Positions 21,601 to 31,992 of a DNA stretch of 64,000 nt are shown one piece after another; within the stretch, counting starts at the first letter, position 1; every line of letters begins with the position of its first letter. Where the stretch lies: positions 1,922,001-1,986,000 of the forward strand of contig JAMXDE010000007.1 in assembly GCA_026770025.1 (NCBI GenBank), given 5' to 3'. The translations under genes were made by a program, and so were the position numbers. This DNA is from Craspedostauros australis (lineage: Eukaryota > Bacillariophyta > Bacillariophyceae > Mastogloiales > Achnanthaceae). The notes below the pieces were generated by a model that saw only the letters and a list, made by a program, of their open reading frames with translations, was not told where the DNA came from and made no database searches.

Positions 21601-22990
21601 CGAAATCTAGATTCTCAGATATGGATGCCTTCCAGACGGATCTACGACCTCATACTTCGTGACCAGGTACTTTGGGGTGTGTTGTAAGTTCCCGCCAGGT
21701 TGGATTCGATTGTGATTGACATTTTCTATGCACATATGGGCAATCTACTGTACACTATGGTGCGTAGCTCATAGTACGACCACCCACAACACCACACAAA
21801 ATCTCCACATCCAGATATGGATGCCTTCCAGATGGATTGGAGACCTCATACTTCGTGACCGGGTACTTTGGGGTGTGTTGTAAGTTCCCGCCAGGTTGGA
21901 TTTGATTGAGGTTGACATTTATAGGCACATATGGGCAATCTACTGCACAGTATCGTGCGTAGCTCGTGGTACTACCACCCACACTACATGATATCTAGAT
22001 CCATCGATTTGACTACCTTCCAGACGGATCAACGACCTCATACTTCGTGACCAGGTACTTTGGAGTGTGTTGTACGTGCCCGCCAGGTTGGATTTCATTG
22101 AGGTTGACATTTATAGGCACATATGGGCAATCTACTGCACAGTATCGTGCGTAGGCCATCGTACTACCACCCACAGCACCACTCGAAATCTAGATTCCCG
22201 GATATGGATGCCTTCCAGACGGATCTAGGACCTCATACTTCGTGGTCAGACACTTTGGGGTGTGTTGTACGTGCCCGCCGGGTTGGATTTGATTGAGGTT
22301 GACATTTATAGGCACATATGGGCAATCTACTGTACAGTATTGTGCGTAGCTCGTGGTACTGTCACCCACAGCACCACTCGAAATCTAGATTCCCAGATAT
22401 GGATGCCTTCCAGACGGATCTACGACCTCATACTTCGTGACCAGGTACTTTGGGGTGTGTTGTAAGTTCCCGCCAGGTTGGATTCGATTGTGATTGACAT
22501 TTTCTATGCACATATGGGCAATCTACTGTACACTATGGTGCGTAGCTCGTAGTACGACCACCCACAACACCACACAAAATCTCCACATCCAGATATGGAT
22601 GCCTTCCAGATGGATTGGAGACCTCATACTTCGTGACCGGGTACTTTGGGGTGTGTTGTAAGTTCCCGCCAGGTTGGATTTGATTGAGGTTGACATTTTC
22701 TATGCACATATGGGCAATCTACTGTACACTATGGCGCGTAGCTCGTAGTACTACCACCCACAGCACCACTCGAAATCTCCACATCCAGATATGGATGCCT
22801 TCCAGATGGATCTAGGACCTCATACTTCGTGACCAGACACTTTGGGGTGTGTTGTAAGTTCCCGCCAGGTTGGATTTGATTGAGGTTGACATTTATAGGC
22901 ACATATGGGCAATCTACTGCACAGTATCGTGCGTAGCTCGTGGTACTGTCACCCACACTACATGATATCTAGATCCATCGATTTGACTAC
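18672..22990. repeat. Mirror-image array of about 195-bp satellite monomers inside the MULE
   Basis: Monomers repeat every 195-196 bp. The word GTAGATTGCC starts at 18672, 18868, 19064, 19259, 19455, 19650, 19846, 20041, 20237, 20433, 20629, 20825 and 21017 (13 forward units). At about 21162 orientation flips, and nine reverse units follow to about 22990. Two monomer types, one with GCATAGAAAATG and one with GCCTATAAATG, often alternate, suggesting a 391-bp higher-order unit. Sequences just outside the array (about 18390-18660 and 22945-23205) are also inverted copies of each other. Open frames in the array are accidental: units of 196 bp shift frame. Confidence 0.95.
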
Positions 22991-23205
22991 CTTCCAGACG
23001 GATCTAGGACCTCATACTTCGTGACCAGATCCTTTGGAGTGTGTTTGGAGTGGCGGAGTTGTTACAATCAAGTATGCTTGATGTTTTGTATGCACATATG
23101 ACCAACTCATTACGCACAGTGACCGAATGGCAGCACATGGACTGACTACATGTAATCTGACCCTCCTTGCAGTTGGATCTGGACCGTCCCATGGTAGTTA
23201 CACAC

Positions 23206-23898
23206 CAAGTGGAATACCTTCGATGGACTGCGCTTGTTGGAATTGAGCATGTTTGATCGTTCAAATGTCATGGCAAGTCGCGACACACAGGGACCGACAA
23301 ATTGTATTCCGGGACCCCTTGCGGATGGAGCAAGATCACCACAAGCCAGCACTGTGTTCGATGCGCTATGTTTGGTCTGATCTTGCACTCATATCCCAAA
23401 CAACTAGACTCAGCAACAGCAATAGAACCAAAGGGAATCATGATAGGAGGTAATGGTTGGTGACATTCAACTGTGATTCGATGTTGCGCGAGTTCGAACT
23501 CACCAGTGCGTGAACATCGGGAGGCTCGGATGGATGACGTGCATTCACATGAGTCTATCAGCATTGGATCTCTCATTGGATGCTGTACATGCTGGTGGAC
23601 TAGTTGTTCGCTTGCAATGACGTGCACGACAAACATGATGAGGCTGTGGTACGCAATGCAGTCGATCCACGCAAGTACAAAAAGTCTCCGAGCTCTGCAG
23701 TCGGATGCGAATAACTTGTCCGCTGGTATGCAGTGTCCATTCGGAGCAACAGATGTACGATGGATGTACACAGCATCGAATAGGAATGGTGTGATGCTTC
23801 CCAAGGAGTGACAACCTCTGTTTGTAACTCACATGTCATAAAACACAGAGTAGAAGCCATCACATCCATCAACATACATCATACAAACAACTCTCATC
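23206..23898. other. MULE internal spacer before the transposase
   Basis: About 690 bp between the array's right flank and the transposase start, so it likely contains the transposase promoter. Overlapping frames on both strands (for example 23268-23804 minus, 178 codons) have no family features; I do not call a gene. Confidence 0.4.
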
Positions 23899-25830
23899 AT
23901 GTCTAGCAACGGAAAATCATTCATCACCCTTGCCAAGGGAGCAACCAAAGAAGGAGTGGGCTTCACACATGTAGCTGCAGCTGTCTTGTGTCATTGCTGG
24001 TCAGTTGGTGCTGGCTACGTTGTCCTTGATAGGTCTGGTACGTCCATGAAGTTGGTGTGTTCTGTCAGTAAGGACTGCCCCTTCCAATGCCGTGCGCGTC
24101 TTGCTGGGACAGCAGTCAAGATCACCGAATTTGTTGGTCACAACTGTCTGGGCCCTTGCACGCGTCAGAGGGCTTATAAGACGGCAGTCCTTTGTGAGAT
24201 CACCAACATCATTGGCAACTACCAGGTACCGGCGGCAGGTGCCTGCAAGCAATTGGGGGACATGCTGCAGGAGGAATTGTCCGTCACCCTGAAAAAGGGA
24301 CAGCTCTACAACATCATCAAAGAGAAGGGGATTACCATCGAGAAACACCTTGCCCAGTGCCGTCTAATCAAGTCTTACATGGCTGCACTGGCCGTCAATG
24401 ATGCCGAAGGAGTATACAAGGTAGAGACAATTCTGGCACAAGACGATTCCGAGGTTGCTGTTCCGCATCAATTGCGCCGAATCTTTTGCGCTCCTGGTGG
24501 GAGCATTAAGACGTTCCATCATTTTGATGGGATGGTGTGTGTGGATGCAGCTCACCTTCGCTCTGCAGCAAAAGGCTACTTGTGCTTCCTCACCACGTAT
24601 GATGCCAATCGTCAGCTGGTCATCCTTGCGTTCGGCATCATGCCAGTGGAATCAGCCGACAACTGGGATTGGTTCCTTTCGCAAGTGAAGGAAAGCTTTC
24701 CGACTGTGCGGATGCTGATGAGCGATGGCGCAAAAGGGCTCGAGAGCGCGGATGTCCAGACATCATTGAGCGAATGGGGCGTTCCTCACACACGTTGCAT
24801 GTATCACATCCTCCAAAAGAACGCCGTCGCGAACAAGCAACTGAAGATGACTCCAGAGCAGAAAAGCCTCCTCCAGAAAGCCGTGTATGCCTGCAGCAAG
24901 AACTTGGCAGATTTCTACCTCAGCAAGGTGCAACAACAGAATCCGAAGCTTCACGAGTGGTTTTGTCATCGGCGCACAAAGTGTCTCACCCACCTGCTGC
25001 TTCGTGAACCTAACCAACACCGCTTGGGCGTTGTCACCTCCAATTCATGCGAGCAAGCTAACGCAGCCATCGGAGAGATCAGAAGCCTGCCAATCTGCAA
25101 CCTGGTGGCAGCAACCCTTAAGTATATGGCGGACAAGCGCATTGGCAAAGCGACAAAGGCCACGGAGTGCTTCGAATCTGGAAATGTCTTGACACCTCGC
25201 TGCCTTCAAGACATGACTTCTTGTGTGGAGAACTGTGGGAAACTGAACGTGGAAGTGAATACTGTGCACGGCTCCGCAATCAACGCAAGTGTCATGCTCG
25301 CGAAGAATCCAGCCGTTTCCGAGACTGTCACGGTAACTTCGGACTTCGCCATGACCTGCACCTGCAATGCCCCATGGGAGTACAAAAGACCCTGCAGGCA
25401 CGTTGCTGCAGTACTCCGCAAGGCTCCCATGCTCCTCAACAATGTCCAACCTGGCGTCTTTGACGTCCTCAACATTGGCTGGTACGACAAGGCATGGCAC
25501 ACTACTACGTGGATGGAACAGCATGGCAAGAAAAGCATCGACATCAAAAGGGCCAGGGTGATGAGAAATGATCTTGTGGAGGAAGAGTTGGCACCAATGC
25601 GAATCGTGGGGAAGCCCGGACGGAAGCGTCGGAAGACCAACAACGGTGCACGATCGTCAAGTGCGAAGACTGGTGTGCGTATCTGTCCAGGCTGTGGCCA
25701 ACGTGGGCACTTTCTGCAGGCCTGCCCAAAGCCAATGCCAATGGTTCTTGTGGAGAAGAAACGAAAGAAGGTGGACAAGATCATGCCCAAAGTGATCGAT
25801 GAACTGGCAGGCAGCCTTCCAGATTACTAG
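23899..25830 (+). CDS. MULE transposase with SWIM and CCHC zinc fingers
   Basis: 643 residues, intronless. An N-terminal Cys/His region (about 45-80, with CSVSKDCPFQCRAR and GHNC) resembles the FAR1/FLYWCH/WRKY-GCM1 type DNA-binding fold of MULE transposases. The MULE catalytic core runs over about 205-390, with likely DDE residues in GMVCVDAAHL, LMSDGAKGLE and SNSCEQANAAI. A SWIM zinc finger follows at about 490-510 (CTCNAPWEYKRPCRHVAAV, CxCxnCxH). Near the C-terminus is an AT-hook-like GKPGRKRRK and a zinc knuckle CPGCGQRGHFLQAC at about 600. The enzyme would bind the terminal repeats and cut and reinsert this element. All motifs are intact. ATG 23899 follows an A/C-rich leader. Confidence 0.95.
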   Translation: MSSNGKSFITLAKGATKEGVGFTHVAAAVLCHCWSVGAGYVVLDRSGTSMKLVCSVSKDCPFQCRARLAGTAVKITEFVGHNCLGPCTRQRAYKTAVLCEITNIIGNYQVPAAGACKQLGDMLQEELSVTLKKGQLYNIIKEKGITIEKHLAQCRLIKSYMAALAVNDAEGVYKVETILAQDDSEVAVPHQLRRIFCAPGGSIKTFHHFDGMVCVDAAHLRSAAKGYLCFLTTYDANRQLVILAFGIMPVESADNWDWFLSQVKESFPTVRMLMSDGAKGLESADVQTSLSEWGVPHTRCMYHILQKNAVANKQLKMTPEQKSLLQKAVYACSKNLADFYLSKVQQQNPKLHEWFCHRRTKCLTHLLLREPNQHRLGVVTSNSCEQANAAIGEIRSLPICNLVAATLKYMADKRIGKATKATECFESGNVLTPRCLQDMTSCVENCGKLNVEVNTVHGSAINASVMLAKNPAVSETVTVTSDFAMTCTCNAPWEYKRPCRHVAAVLRKAPMLLNNVQPGVFDVLNIGWYDKAWHTTTWMEQHGKKSIDIKRARVMRNDLVEEELAPMRIVGKPGRKRRKTNNGARSSSAKTGVRICPGCGQRGHFLQACPKPMPMVLVEKKRKKVDKIMPKVIDELAGSLPDY

Positions 25831-25989
25831 TATACAAGATCTAAAATTGACATGCTACTGTTCATTAGGCACTTGTTGGCTTTTGTATGGGTGGACATCT
25901 GAGAGTAAGAAGTACAAATGTGAGCCCACATGGACATGTGTGCCTCCATCAAACTTGCTTCCCACCCGATCATGAGAAATGTTTGTTTT

Positions 25990-26133
25990 GTTGGCTTCGT
26001 GGCTAAAATATTATTTTCGCAGTTGTCACAGAGACACGCCGGCCAAAAGGCCGGCCATTGTGATTGGCCAATACCAAAACGACCTGGTTAGTGAACTTTG
26101 CCAAGAAAAACGACCTGGTTAGTGAATTTGCTC
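25990..26133 (-). repeat. MULE right terminal inverted repeat
   Basis: Reverse complement of the left end: perfect over 26076-26133, imperfect back to about 25990. It carries a GGCCAAAAGGCC-centred palindrome at about 26038-26056 that the left end only partly shares. Confidence 0.9.
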
Positions 26134-26143
26134 AACATTTTTT
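26134..26143. repeat. MULE target-site duplication, right copy
   Basis: AACATTTTTT directly after the element's last base, identical to 18109-18118. Confidence 0.9.
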
Positions 26144-26863
26144 ACCTTTTTGGAACTCGTGAATGGAGATTCCAGTCGTGTCGTGTGTTGCGATTTTCAG
26201 GGCTACGTACAACAGTACTGCAGCACTCGTAGAGATGGTGATTCGATGAGCAGGCGTCAGTCGGCTTTTCCGGATGACGTCATCTCCGCACATTTTTGAA
26301 CATGTTGGAACATTCCCGAACTCTTTGTCACGCCTCAGCTAAATCACGAACGTAGCGGAACATCACCGCCAATGCTCGCCACAAAATGAGAGCGGTCCCA
26401 CAAAAACGGCTCAAAACAAAAACAAACAGATGATGACGGGCTTCCCACCCAACACCTCCACTGATTGCTGTCTTCATGCTGCATGATAAACACATCTAAT
26501 AGTAACCTACTATTGTAAACATCAATGAATAAAATGAATGTTACAGCCGTTTTAGTTGCAGGGCTTTGTAGCGATGTTCGTTGGTCGGCCATGACTGTCT
26601 TGATCTGCCTCAAGTTGTGGTGCTCGTCGCTGTGTTTGAGTTGGTCGGGGCTGGTCTTTGCTGTTTGTTTGTGTAGGAACAGTACTGCACAAGTGTGGAG
26701 TTGTTGTTGTTGTTGTTGATGATGATGATGATGATGATGTTGTTGTTGTTGTTGTTGTTGTTGATGTTGATGATGATGTTGCTGTGCGGTTGTTCATGGT
26801 GGTGTCACTGCTGCTGTCGTTGTTGTCGTTTTTGCGGCTCATCCTCACAACAACCTCACAACA
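26144..26863. other. Spacer after the MULE, with GTT/GAT microsatellite
   Basis: Contains a trinucleotide microsatellite at 26700-26782, (GTT)n then (GAT)n then (GTT)n, just before the next gene. No gene supported; frames across the repeat are low-complexity. Confidence 0.5.
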
Positions 26864-28580
26864 ATGAACGACCAACACCCACCCGAACCAACAAAGAGCG
26901 CCTACTGGTCACGAGAAGGCGAGGACGCTGGCTACCTCGTGCAACTGTTCCACAACAACACCTACGACGCCGCTACCTTCGACAAGTTCTGTTTGGATCA
27001 CCGCAGTTGGCTGAACAAGTACAAGAAGGAGACACTTCGGAAGAACTACGGAAAAGTCTGGGACCGCTACGTTCACTGGGGCAGAGATCCAACTAAGAGT
27101 AAGTGCGCACCTGCCTTGTCACTGTCATTGCCATGGTCACAGTCTCGGTCACTGCCATTCACTTCATGCACACACACTCACACCCATTGCAGCCTTCTCT
27201 CCTTCCTTTGGTCGCCGCTACGGATTGACGCTCGCGAGCACCGAAACTGAGCGCCAGAGCATCGCTGGAGCTGTCACAACAGACTTCGTCCCCGGACAAT
27301 CACTTCGCCCACCACCCACCAGCCGCCGCAATTGGGAAAGCATCAACAGTCCCTCCAACACCAGTACCCGAGCTGGACGTGACTACTTTGGGAACACAGA
27401 ACTGGAAAGTGACGACGGCGGAATTGTGCTTTCTGAGGCAGAAGGCGAGCCCCAGCCATCCCCAACATCAAACAACACACGTCAAACCATGAAGTCAGCA
27501 CCAAAGCAGGCTGCCACCAGCAAAAAGACCACCTTTGCAATGGATAGCCTGAAGAGTGCACTAAAGGAGGTATCAGCTCCACCATCCATCCTCCTGCCAA
27601 CTGACTACTTTGAAATTCCCAATCAAACTGATCCTTCTCACCCAGCAGCATCCACTGTGTCTGCTTTTGGTGTTTTCACTGATGTGCTGAGTGGCATGGA
27701 TCATGAGTGTGTCCAATTCTTCGTTGAGGGAGAAAACACCATTCGCATCGAGTACAAACTCCCCTCTGAATCTTTCCGCGCCCCCAATCGTCTTGGCAAC
27801 TCGTTGAGCCGAATTGGTTTGGTCAGCAATGCGTTGCAAACAACACTATCTAAGTACCACGGATCACTTGCGCCCTTCCCAGGCAGCCGCAACAGCAGGC
27901 TTCACATCCAACGTGTTGTATTGCCCCACACGATCCAACCGGACTTTCGCTCCGGTGATACTAATCGCTTGTTCCACCCTCTTCGCTTCAACGAATCCCC
28001 ATGCATCCCCACCATCACTCGTCGCGGCACAAAGACGATGTATTGCTTGGTCATGGCAAAGCCGGACAAACTGGTGGAGTTCGTCTGCGACAACACGCGT
28101 GTCAAACAGTTCGACATGTATGAAGGGCCTGATTCCAATGATGACGATTCTGATGACAGCGACACTTCGGGAACAACGAACAAACAATCCACTCGCAGAA
28201 CTCGAGAATCCGGAAACCAGTCGAGCCGAATCAACAAGAAGCCAAGAACCAGAAGCGATTCGCGCAGGCTTGACGCGGACATGATGGTGGCAGCCAAATT
28301 CCCAAGCAACATCAGCATGAAGAGCAACCGCAAGAAGGGTACCACCGCAAGTATCCGTAGTACCCGCAGCGACCACACTGGTAGTACCCGCCGCAGCAAC
28401 CGCAGCAAGAGCAGTCACAGCGCCAACAGCAGCCGCAACAGGAAGAGCAACATGGCATACTACCACGATGATGGTACCGATAGTGACAGCAGCATTTTGT
28501 CCGAGGTGAGCACCATCGCAGATGTCAATGAGCCAACAACCCCCAGCAATGACACCTTCTTCTCCTCCAATGAAGACTGA
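26864..28580 (+). CDS. Unknown protein with SANT/Myb-like N-terminus and charged C-terminus
   Basis: Spliced: exons 26864-27098 and 27193-28580, 540 residues. The N-terminus (YWSREGEDAGYLVQLFHNN.. followed by SWLNKYKKETLRKNYGKVWDRY) has the spaced aromatic and helical pattern of a SANT/Myb-like DNA-binding domain, about residues 12-75. About 95-210 is low-complexity. An ordered domain of unknown family lies at about 225-395 (VQFFVEGENTIRIEYKLP; TKTMYCLVMAKPDKLVEFVC). The C-terminal 140 residues are acidic then Ser/Arg/Lys-rich, with probable nuclear signals (NKKPRTR). It lies 720 bp from a transposon end; it could be host regulatory or derived from another mobile element. Function not known. 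Confidence 0.75.
27099..27192 (+). other. Intron of the SANT/Myb-like gene
   Basis: 94-bp phase-1 intron, GTAAGT donor and TTGCAG acceptor; joins DPTK to TFSPSFGRRYG in frame and explains why the second frame lacks a credible start. Confidence 0.85.
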
Positions 28581-29047
28581 TGAGCTCGAATGCCACAACA
28601 CAGTAGCGAGCGCAGAATCTACAAATTAAGCCTGCGCTCATGACCCGAACGGCTGTCCACCACGAAACAACCGTAACAATAATTAGCAGTAACAAATCAC
28701 ACACATTCCACAATCGTCTTGCCTGTGCGCCATTTTTCCGTGTGCCCCAGTCTCTCGTGTGGTGTGGTTCGTCGGCATTGCCATTGATGTCAAGAGTTGC
28801 TGGTATGGGACATGCTGCATGTGAAGGTACCGAACGCGGACACACGAATCAGCCAAAGCAATGCCGATGTTGTGCTCGCTCATGTTCGTGCACAAGTACG
28901 AATCTGTCTGGTACGTGAATCGGTCAGATTCAACGCGCGTTCAATTCACATTCAAATCACATTCAAATCACATCCGAAGCACATCCAAAGCATAAATTCG
29001 GATGGATACAGATCATTCATTGATGATCGACACTCATCACTTGCAAG
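28581..29047. promoter_or_regulatory. Spacer and promoter of the FAD-oxidase gene
   Basis: 467 bp; nothing recognisable except short direct repeats ATTCAAATCACATTCAAATC near 28951-28970 shortly before the start. Confidence 0.35.
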
Positions 29048-31498
29048 ATGAAAAGCACACGATCGTCCATCAAGATGACAACCTCGGCTCGTAACCTCAT
29101 CACCTCGCTGCTCGCCTTGTCCGCCTTCGTGGTGCTCATCGTACCCGCATCGGCCGCCAAGGCGACGGACCCCGCGATCCCATGGAGCGACCTCAAGGCG
29201 GAGCTTGATGCTCCAGATTCTCTGATCGGCACTGAAGTCGAGGAATGGAAGGCACAATGCCTGCAACCATTCGTCGATGCTTTCGGTTCGGTGGTCAGCA
29301 ACTACAACTTGGCCTTCCAACCATCCGGACTTTGCATGGGCCACGCATCATGCATCTACGAAAACTGTACGTGGTCCTACGACGACTTCGACGTGGCAAA
29401 TCCATACACTCTCAACCCCGAGAAGTTCAACGATTCTGACGTCTTCGAGGACATCATGAATATCCCAGGCAAGGTTATCCATCCCAAGTCCATCGCAGAT
29501 TTGACGCGTGCCATCCAGTTCACCGCCAAACACGAGGTGGGCATCTCCGTCAAGGTTGCTGGCCATTCCTACTTTGGCGCCAGCACAGTGCGGGACTCGC
29601 TCCTCGTCAAGATGACCAGCCTTCCCAAGTACGCCATCGAGGGCACGGGACTGGTGGAGTGCAAGGAGGAGAACGTCACCATCACACCCCACGCAGTCGG
29701 CGTCGACGATCTGGATTCAAAATCTGCATTTGGCATGGCTTGCAAGCTCGCTCAGGCTCGTGGCAAACAAGCCGTACTGCGAGTTGGCGGCGGAGAGATC
29801 TTCGATGAGGCATACCGTGCTGTGAGCTTCAATTGGAATTCCAAGGATACCAACCTCAACAAGTACCACTTGCTGGGCGGCGGCGCCGGCACCGTGTCTG
29901 CGGCTGGCGGATGGATGGCGAGTGGTGGCTTGTCCGGAACCACCGGCATGAGGATGTACGGGATGGGAATCGACCAAGTGTTGCACATCGAGATGGTCCT
30001 ACCAAGCGGAACCCATGTCCGCTTCGGGCCCAGCGAGTGGGAGGAGGTGAATGGCTTCGTTTACCCCAAGACCACCAACGTCACAGGATACTGCAACTCT
30101 GCGCCCTTCGCTGCGAAAGAGGAGGACTGGGCTTGGGAGCCATGCGAGGAGGATGTCGACTTCAATGACCTCTGGTTCGCCGTCCGCGGTGGTGGTGGAG
30201 GTTCCTTCGGCATTGTGACATCTGTGTACTACCAACTACACGATGACCCAGGTGGTTACACCGAGGTCTACCTGTCAACGCTCTGGCTGTTCCTTGCCGG
30301 TGCGCCGGATGACCAGCTTTTGGGCATTGGTTTGCTGTATACAGAGTTCATCTTGAAGTTCTTCTTCAATCCGTCTGCGCTGGGCGTGTCTGCGGAGATC
30401 AGCGATTTCTGCGGATCTGCCATGACCGCGAGTTTCAGCCCCTATGAATCGAATCAATTCTTTTGCTATGGCGAGGCAGGCGAGGCCTTGGCCAACTCAT
30501 GGAAGGAATTCATCACGAATGAACAGAGCGTTCAAGCTATGCAAGCTGCGGGCCTCCAAGACGACTGGATTGAAGGTTTCGCCGACTCGATTTTCACAGC
30601 CCAACAGACATCCTACGCTCATTCCATCGTCAACAGGGACCCCACGAGTCCGATCCCTGTGGGAAGGCTGCTAGATAATCCACCTGCATCGGTGATTCCG
30701 CTGAGCAGCGCTTTGCCAGAGGAAGACACGGACCTGAAGAACACTCATTTTCCCGCAGACGGTATCGTCGAAAAGATGGACGAACTGATTCCCATCCTCA
30801 CGCTCGATGCGCTGCTTCAGCCAGGAAAGCACTTTTACGCGCTGGGCGGAAAGATATCGATCTCTCACGACCAAACGACGTCCTTGTCACCCACGCGCAG
30901 ATCTGCAGGCTTCCTCAAGGCAGTCGTCAGCGACGAAACCAGAGAGCAGTACCTGAAGCTGTTCTACGGCAACACAGACAACTCACCCGTCATCGGCGAT
31001 GACTTCCCAGGCAGCAGCTGTCACAACCACGCCTTGGTGTTCGAGATGGGACCGCTCAAATCTGACTGGAGCGTGCCATGCAAGTCGGAGTGGTCGCAAG
31101 CCAAACGAGCGGAAAGATGCATCTCCCAAAATTTGGCAGCTTGGGGCACGAAGAACCTGGCGAGGCTCGAAGCAATCAAGACGGATATCGACCCCTTCGG
31201 CCTTTTCGTTTGCACCTCCGGTATTGGGTACGACAGGGACCTTCGCGATCCGGAGAGATCGCAGTCGCCAACGATGGCACCGACGGCAGTACCGACAGCT
31301 GTACCAACGGCACTGCTTTCAATGGCTCCATCTTCATTGCCATCAGAGACCCCGACCGAGAGCCCCACAGCGGACCCAACTGCTACCACGGATTCCGGGA
31401 CAACTTCAGCCCCAACGGCATCCGGAGCAGAAGGATTGCGAACTCGCATTTCGATTGTGGGCGTTGTTGTGTCTATGATCGTCATCGTCGCCATGTAG
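29048..31498 (+). CDS. Secreted FAD-linked oxidase (BBE/PCMH type) with C-terminal anchor
   Basis: 816 residues. A signal peptide (hydrophobic ITSLLALSAFVVLIVPASA, about residues 18-36) precedes an FAD-binding PCMH domain: GKVIHPKSIADLTRAIQF, KVAGHSYFGAST (the His near 172 is where berberine-bridge-type enzymes attach FAD), LLGGGAGTVSAAGGWMASGG, and AVRGGGGGSFGIVTSVYY. A C-terminal BBE-like part follows (SSCHNHALVFEMGPLKSDW). Near the end is a Pro/Ser/Thr-rich spacer (APTAVPTAVPTALLSMAPSS), then a hydrophobic tail (SIVGVVVSMIVIVAM): either a GPI-anchor signal or a membrane anchor. Such enzymes oxidise sugars, alcohols or alkaloids with O2, giving H2O2; the substrate here is unknown. Probable site is the cell surface. 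A second in-frame ATG at 29075 would also keep the signal peptide. Confidence 0.85.
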   Translation: MKSTRSSIKMTTSARNLITSLLALSAFVVLIVPASAAKATDPAIPWSDLKAELDAPDSLIGTEVEEWKAQCLQPFVDAFGSVVSNYNLAFQPSGLCMGHASCIYENCTWSYDDFDVANPYTLNPEKFNDSDVFEDIMNIPGKVIHPKSIADLTRAIQFTAKHEVGISVKVAGHSYFGASTVRDSLLVKMTSLPKYAIEGTGLVECKEENVTITPHAVGVDDLDSKSAFGMACKLAQARGKQAVLRVGGGEIFDEAYRAVSFNWNSKDTNLNKYHLLGGGAGTVSAAGGWMASGGLSGTTGMRMYGMGIDQVLHIEMVLPSGTHVRFGPSEWEEVNGFVYPKTTNVTGYCNSAPFAAKEEDWAWEPCEEDVDFNDLWFAVRGGGGGSFGIVTSVYYQLHDDPGGYTEVYLSTLWLFLAGAPDDQLLGIGLLYTEFILKFFFNPSALGVSAEISDFCGSAMTASFSPYESNQFFCYGEAGEALANSWKEFITNEQSVQAMQAAGLQDDWIEGFADSIFTAQQTSYAHSIVNRDPTSPIPVGRLLDNPPASVIPLSSALPEEDTDLKNTHFPADGIVEKMDELIPILTLDALLQPGKHFYALGGKISISHDQTTSLSPTRRSAGFLKAVVSDETREQYLKLFYGNTDNSPVIGDDFPGSSCHNHALVFEMGPLKSDWSVPCKSEWSQAKRAERCISQNLAAWGTKNLARLEAIKTDIDPFGLFVCTSGIGYDRDLRDPERSQSPTMAPTAVPTAVPTALLSMAPSSLPSETPTESPTADPTATTDSGTTSAPTASGAEGLRTRISIVGVVVSMIVIVAM

Positions 31499-31952
31499 GC
31501 TTTGGTCTGCAGCTAGGCAATCGTTGGCAAAGCCCATGGAGCACGCCATGATCTCTAACAACAGTAGCAGATCCACCTTCGCAACACTCGTACTTCCTGC
31601 TGTTCTTGCCTCTTGTACTCGTACATGAAAGTAATGGTATTATATGCACGAATGCTAATACTAATACAAGGATGGTATGTATGGTGCTATCCACAACTGC
31701 GATTCCACATGCATTCTCACCAACTGTCACAAGTATGCACGATTCGGAATCGTGAGGGACTACGTTTGTCCTTCTCGCAGCATCGCACCACACAGAAACG
31801 CGGACCAACCAAACCGCAAACCGAATCCGCGTTGATCCCCACGAACGACACGGCAAAGATGGACACATGAGGCCACAAGACAGGATTTGGTCCCCGACGC
31901 GCGCAGCTCATACCACCGGATTCCACGTTCTCTTGTGCTCGCTTTCTCCTTC

Positions 31953-31992
<40 letters not shown>

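Larger units (their letters stand above)
18119..26133. mobile_element. Complete Mutator-like (MULE) DNA transposon, 8,015 bp
   Basis: Bounded by perfect 10-bp target-site duplications AACATTTTTT (18109-18118 and 26134-26143) and by inverted termini beginning GAGCAAATTCACTAACC. A 10-bp duplication fits MULEs (8-11 bp). The element holds, in order: left terminal repeat, a spacer, a 4.3-kb inverted satellite array, a spacer, the MULE transposase (plus strand) and the right terminal repeat. Perfect duplications, 58 bp of identical termini and an intact transposase frame suggest a recent, possibly autonomous insertion. The element sits about 440 bp upstream of the DDE transposase. Confidence 0.9.

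Noticed and set aside
18881-22956. Many similar 65-120 codon frames in the satellite array
   Set aside because: They arise from the 195-bp monomer lacking stops in one frame; 196-bp units shift the frame and there is no start context or family similarity.
23440-23530. Possible tRNA T-arm (GAGTTCGAACTC)
   Set aside because: No matching A box, acceptor stem or anticodon arm around it; a plain palindrome.
23268-23804. Minus-strand 178-codon frame in the MULE before the transposase
   Set aside because: No recognisable domain, overlapping open frames on the other strand, no conserved start; likely chance.
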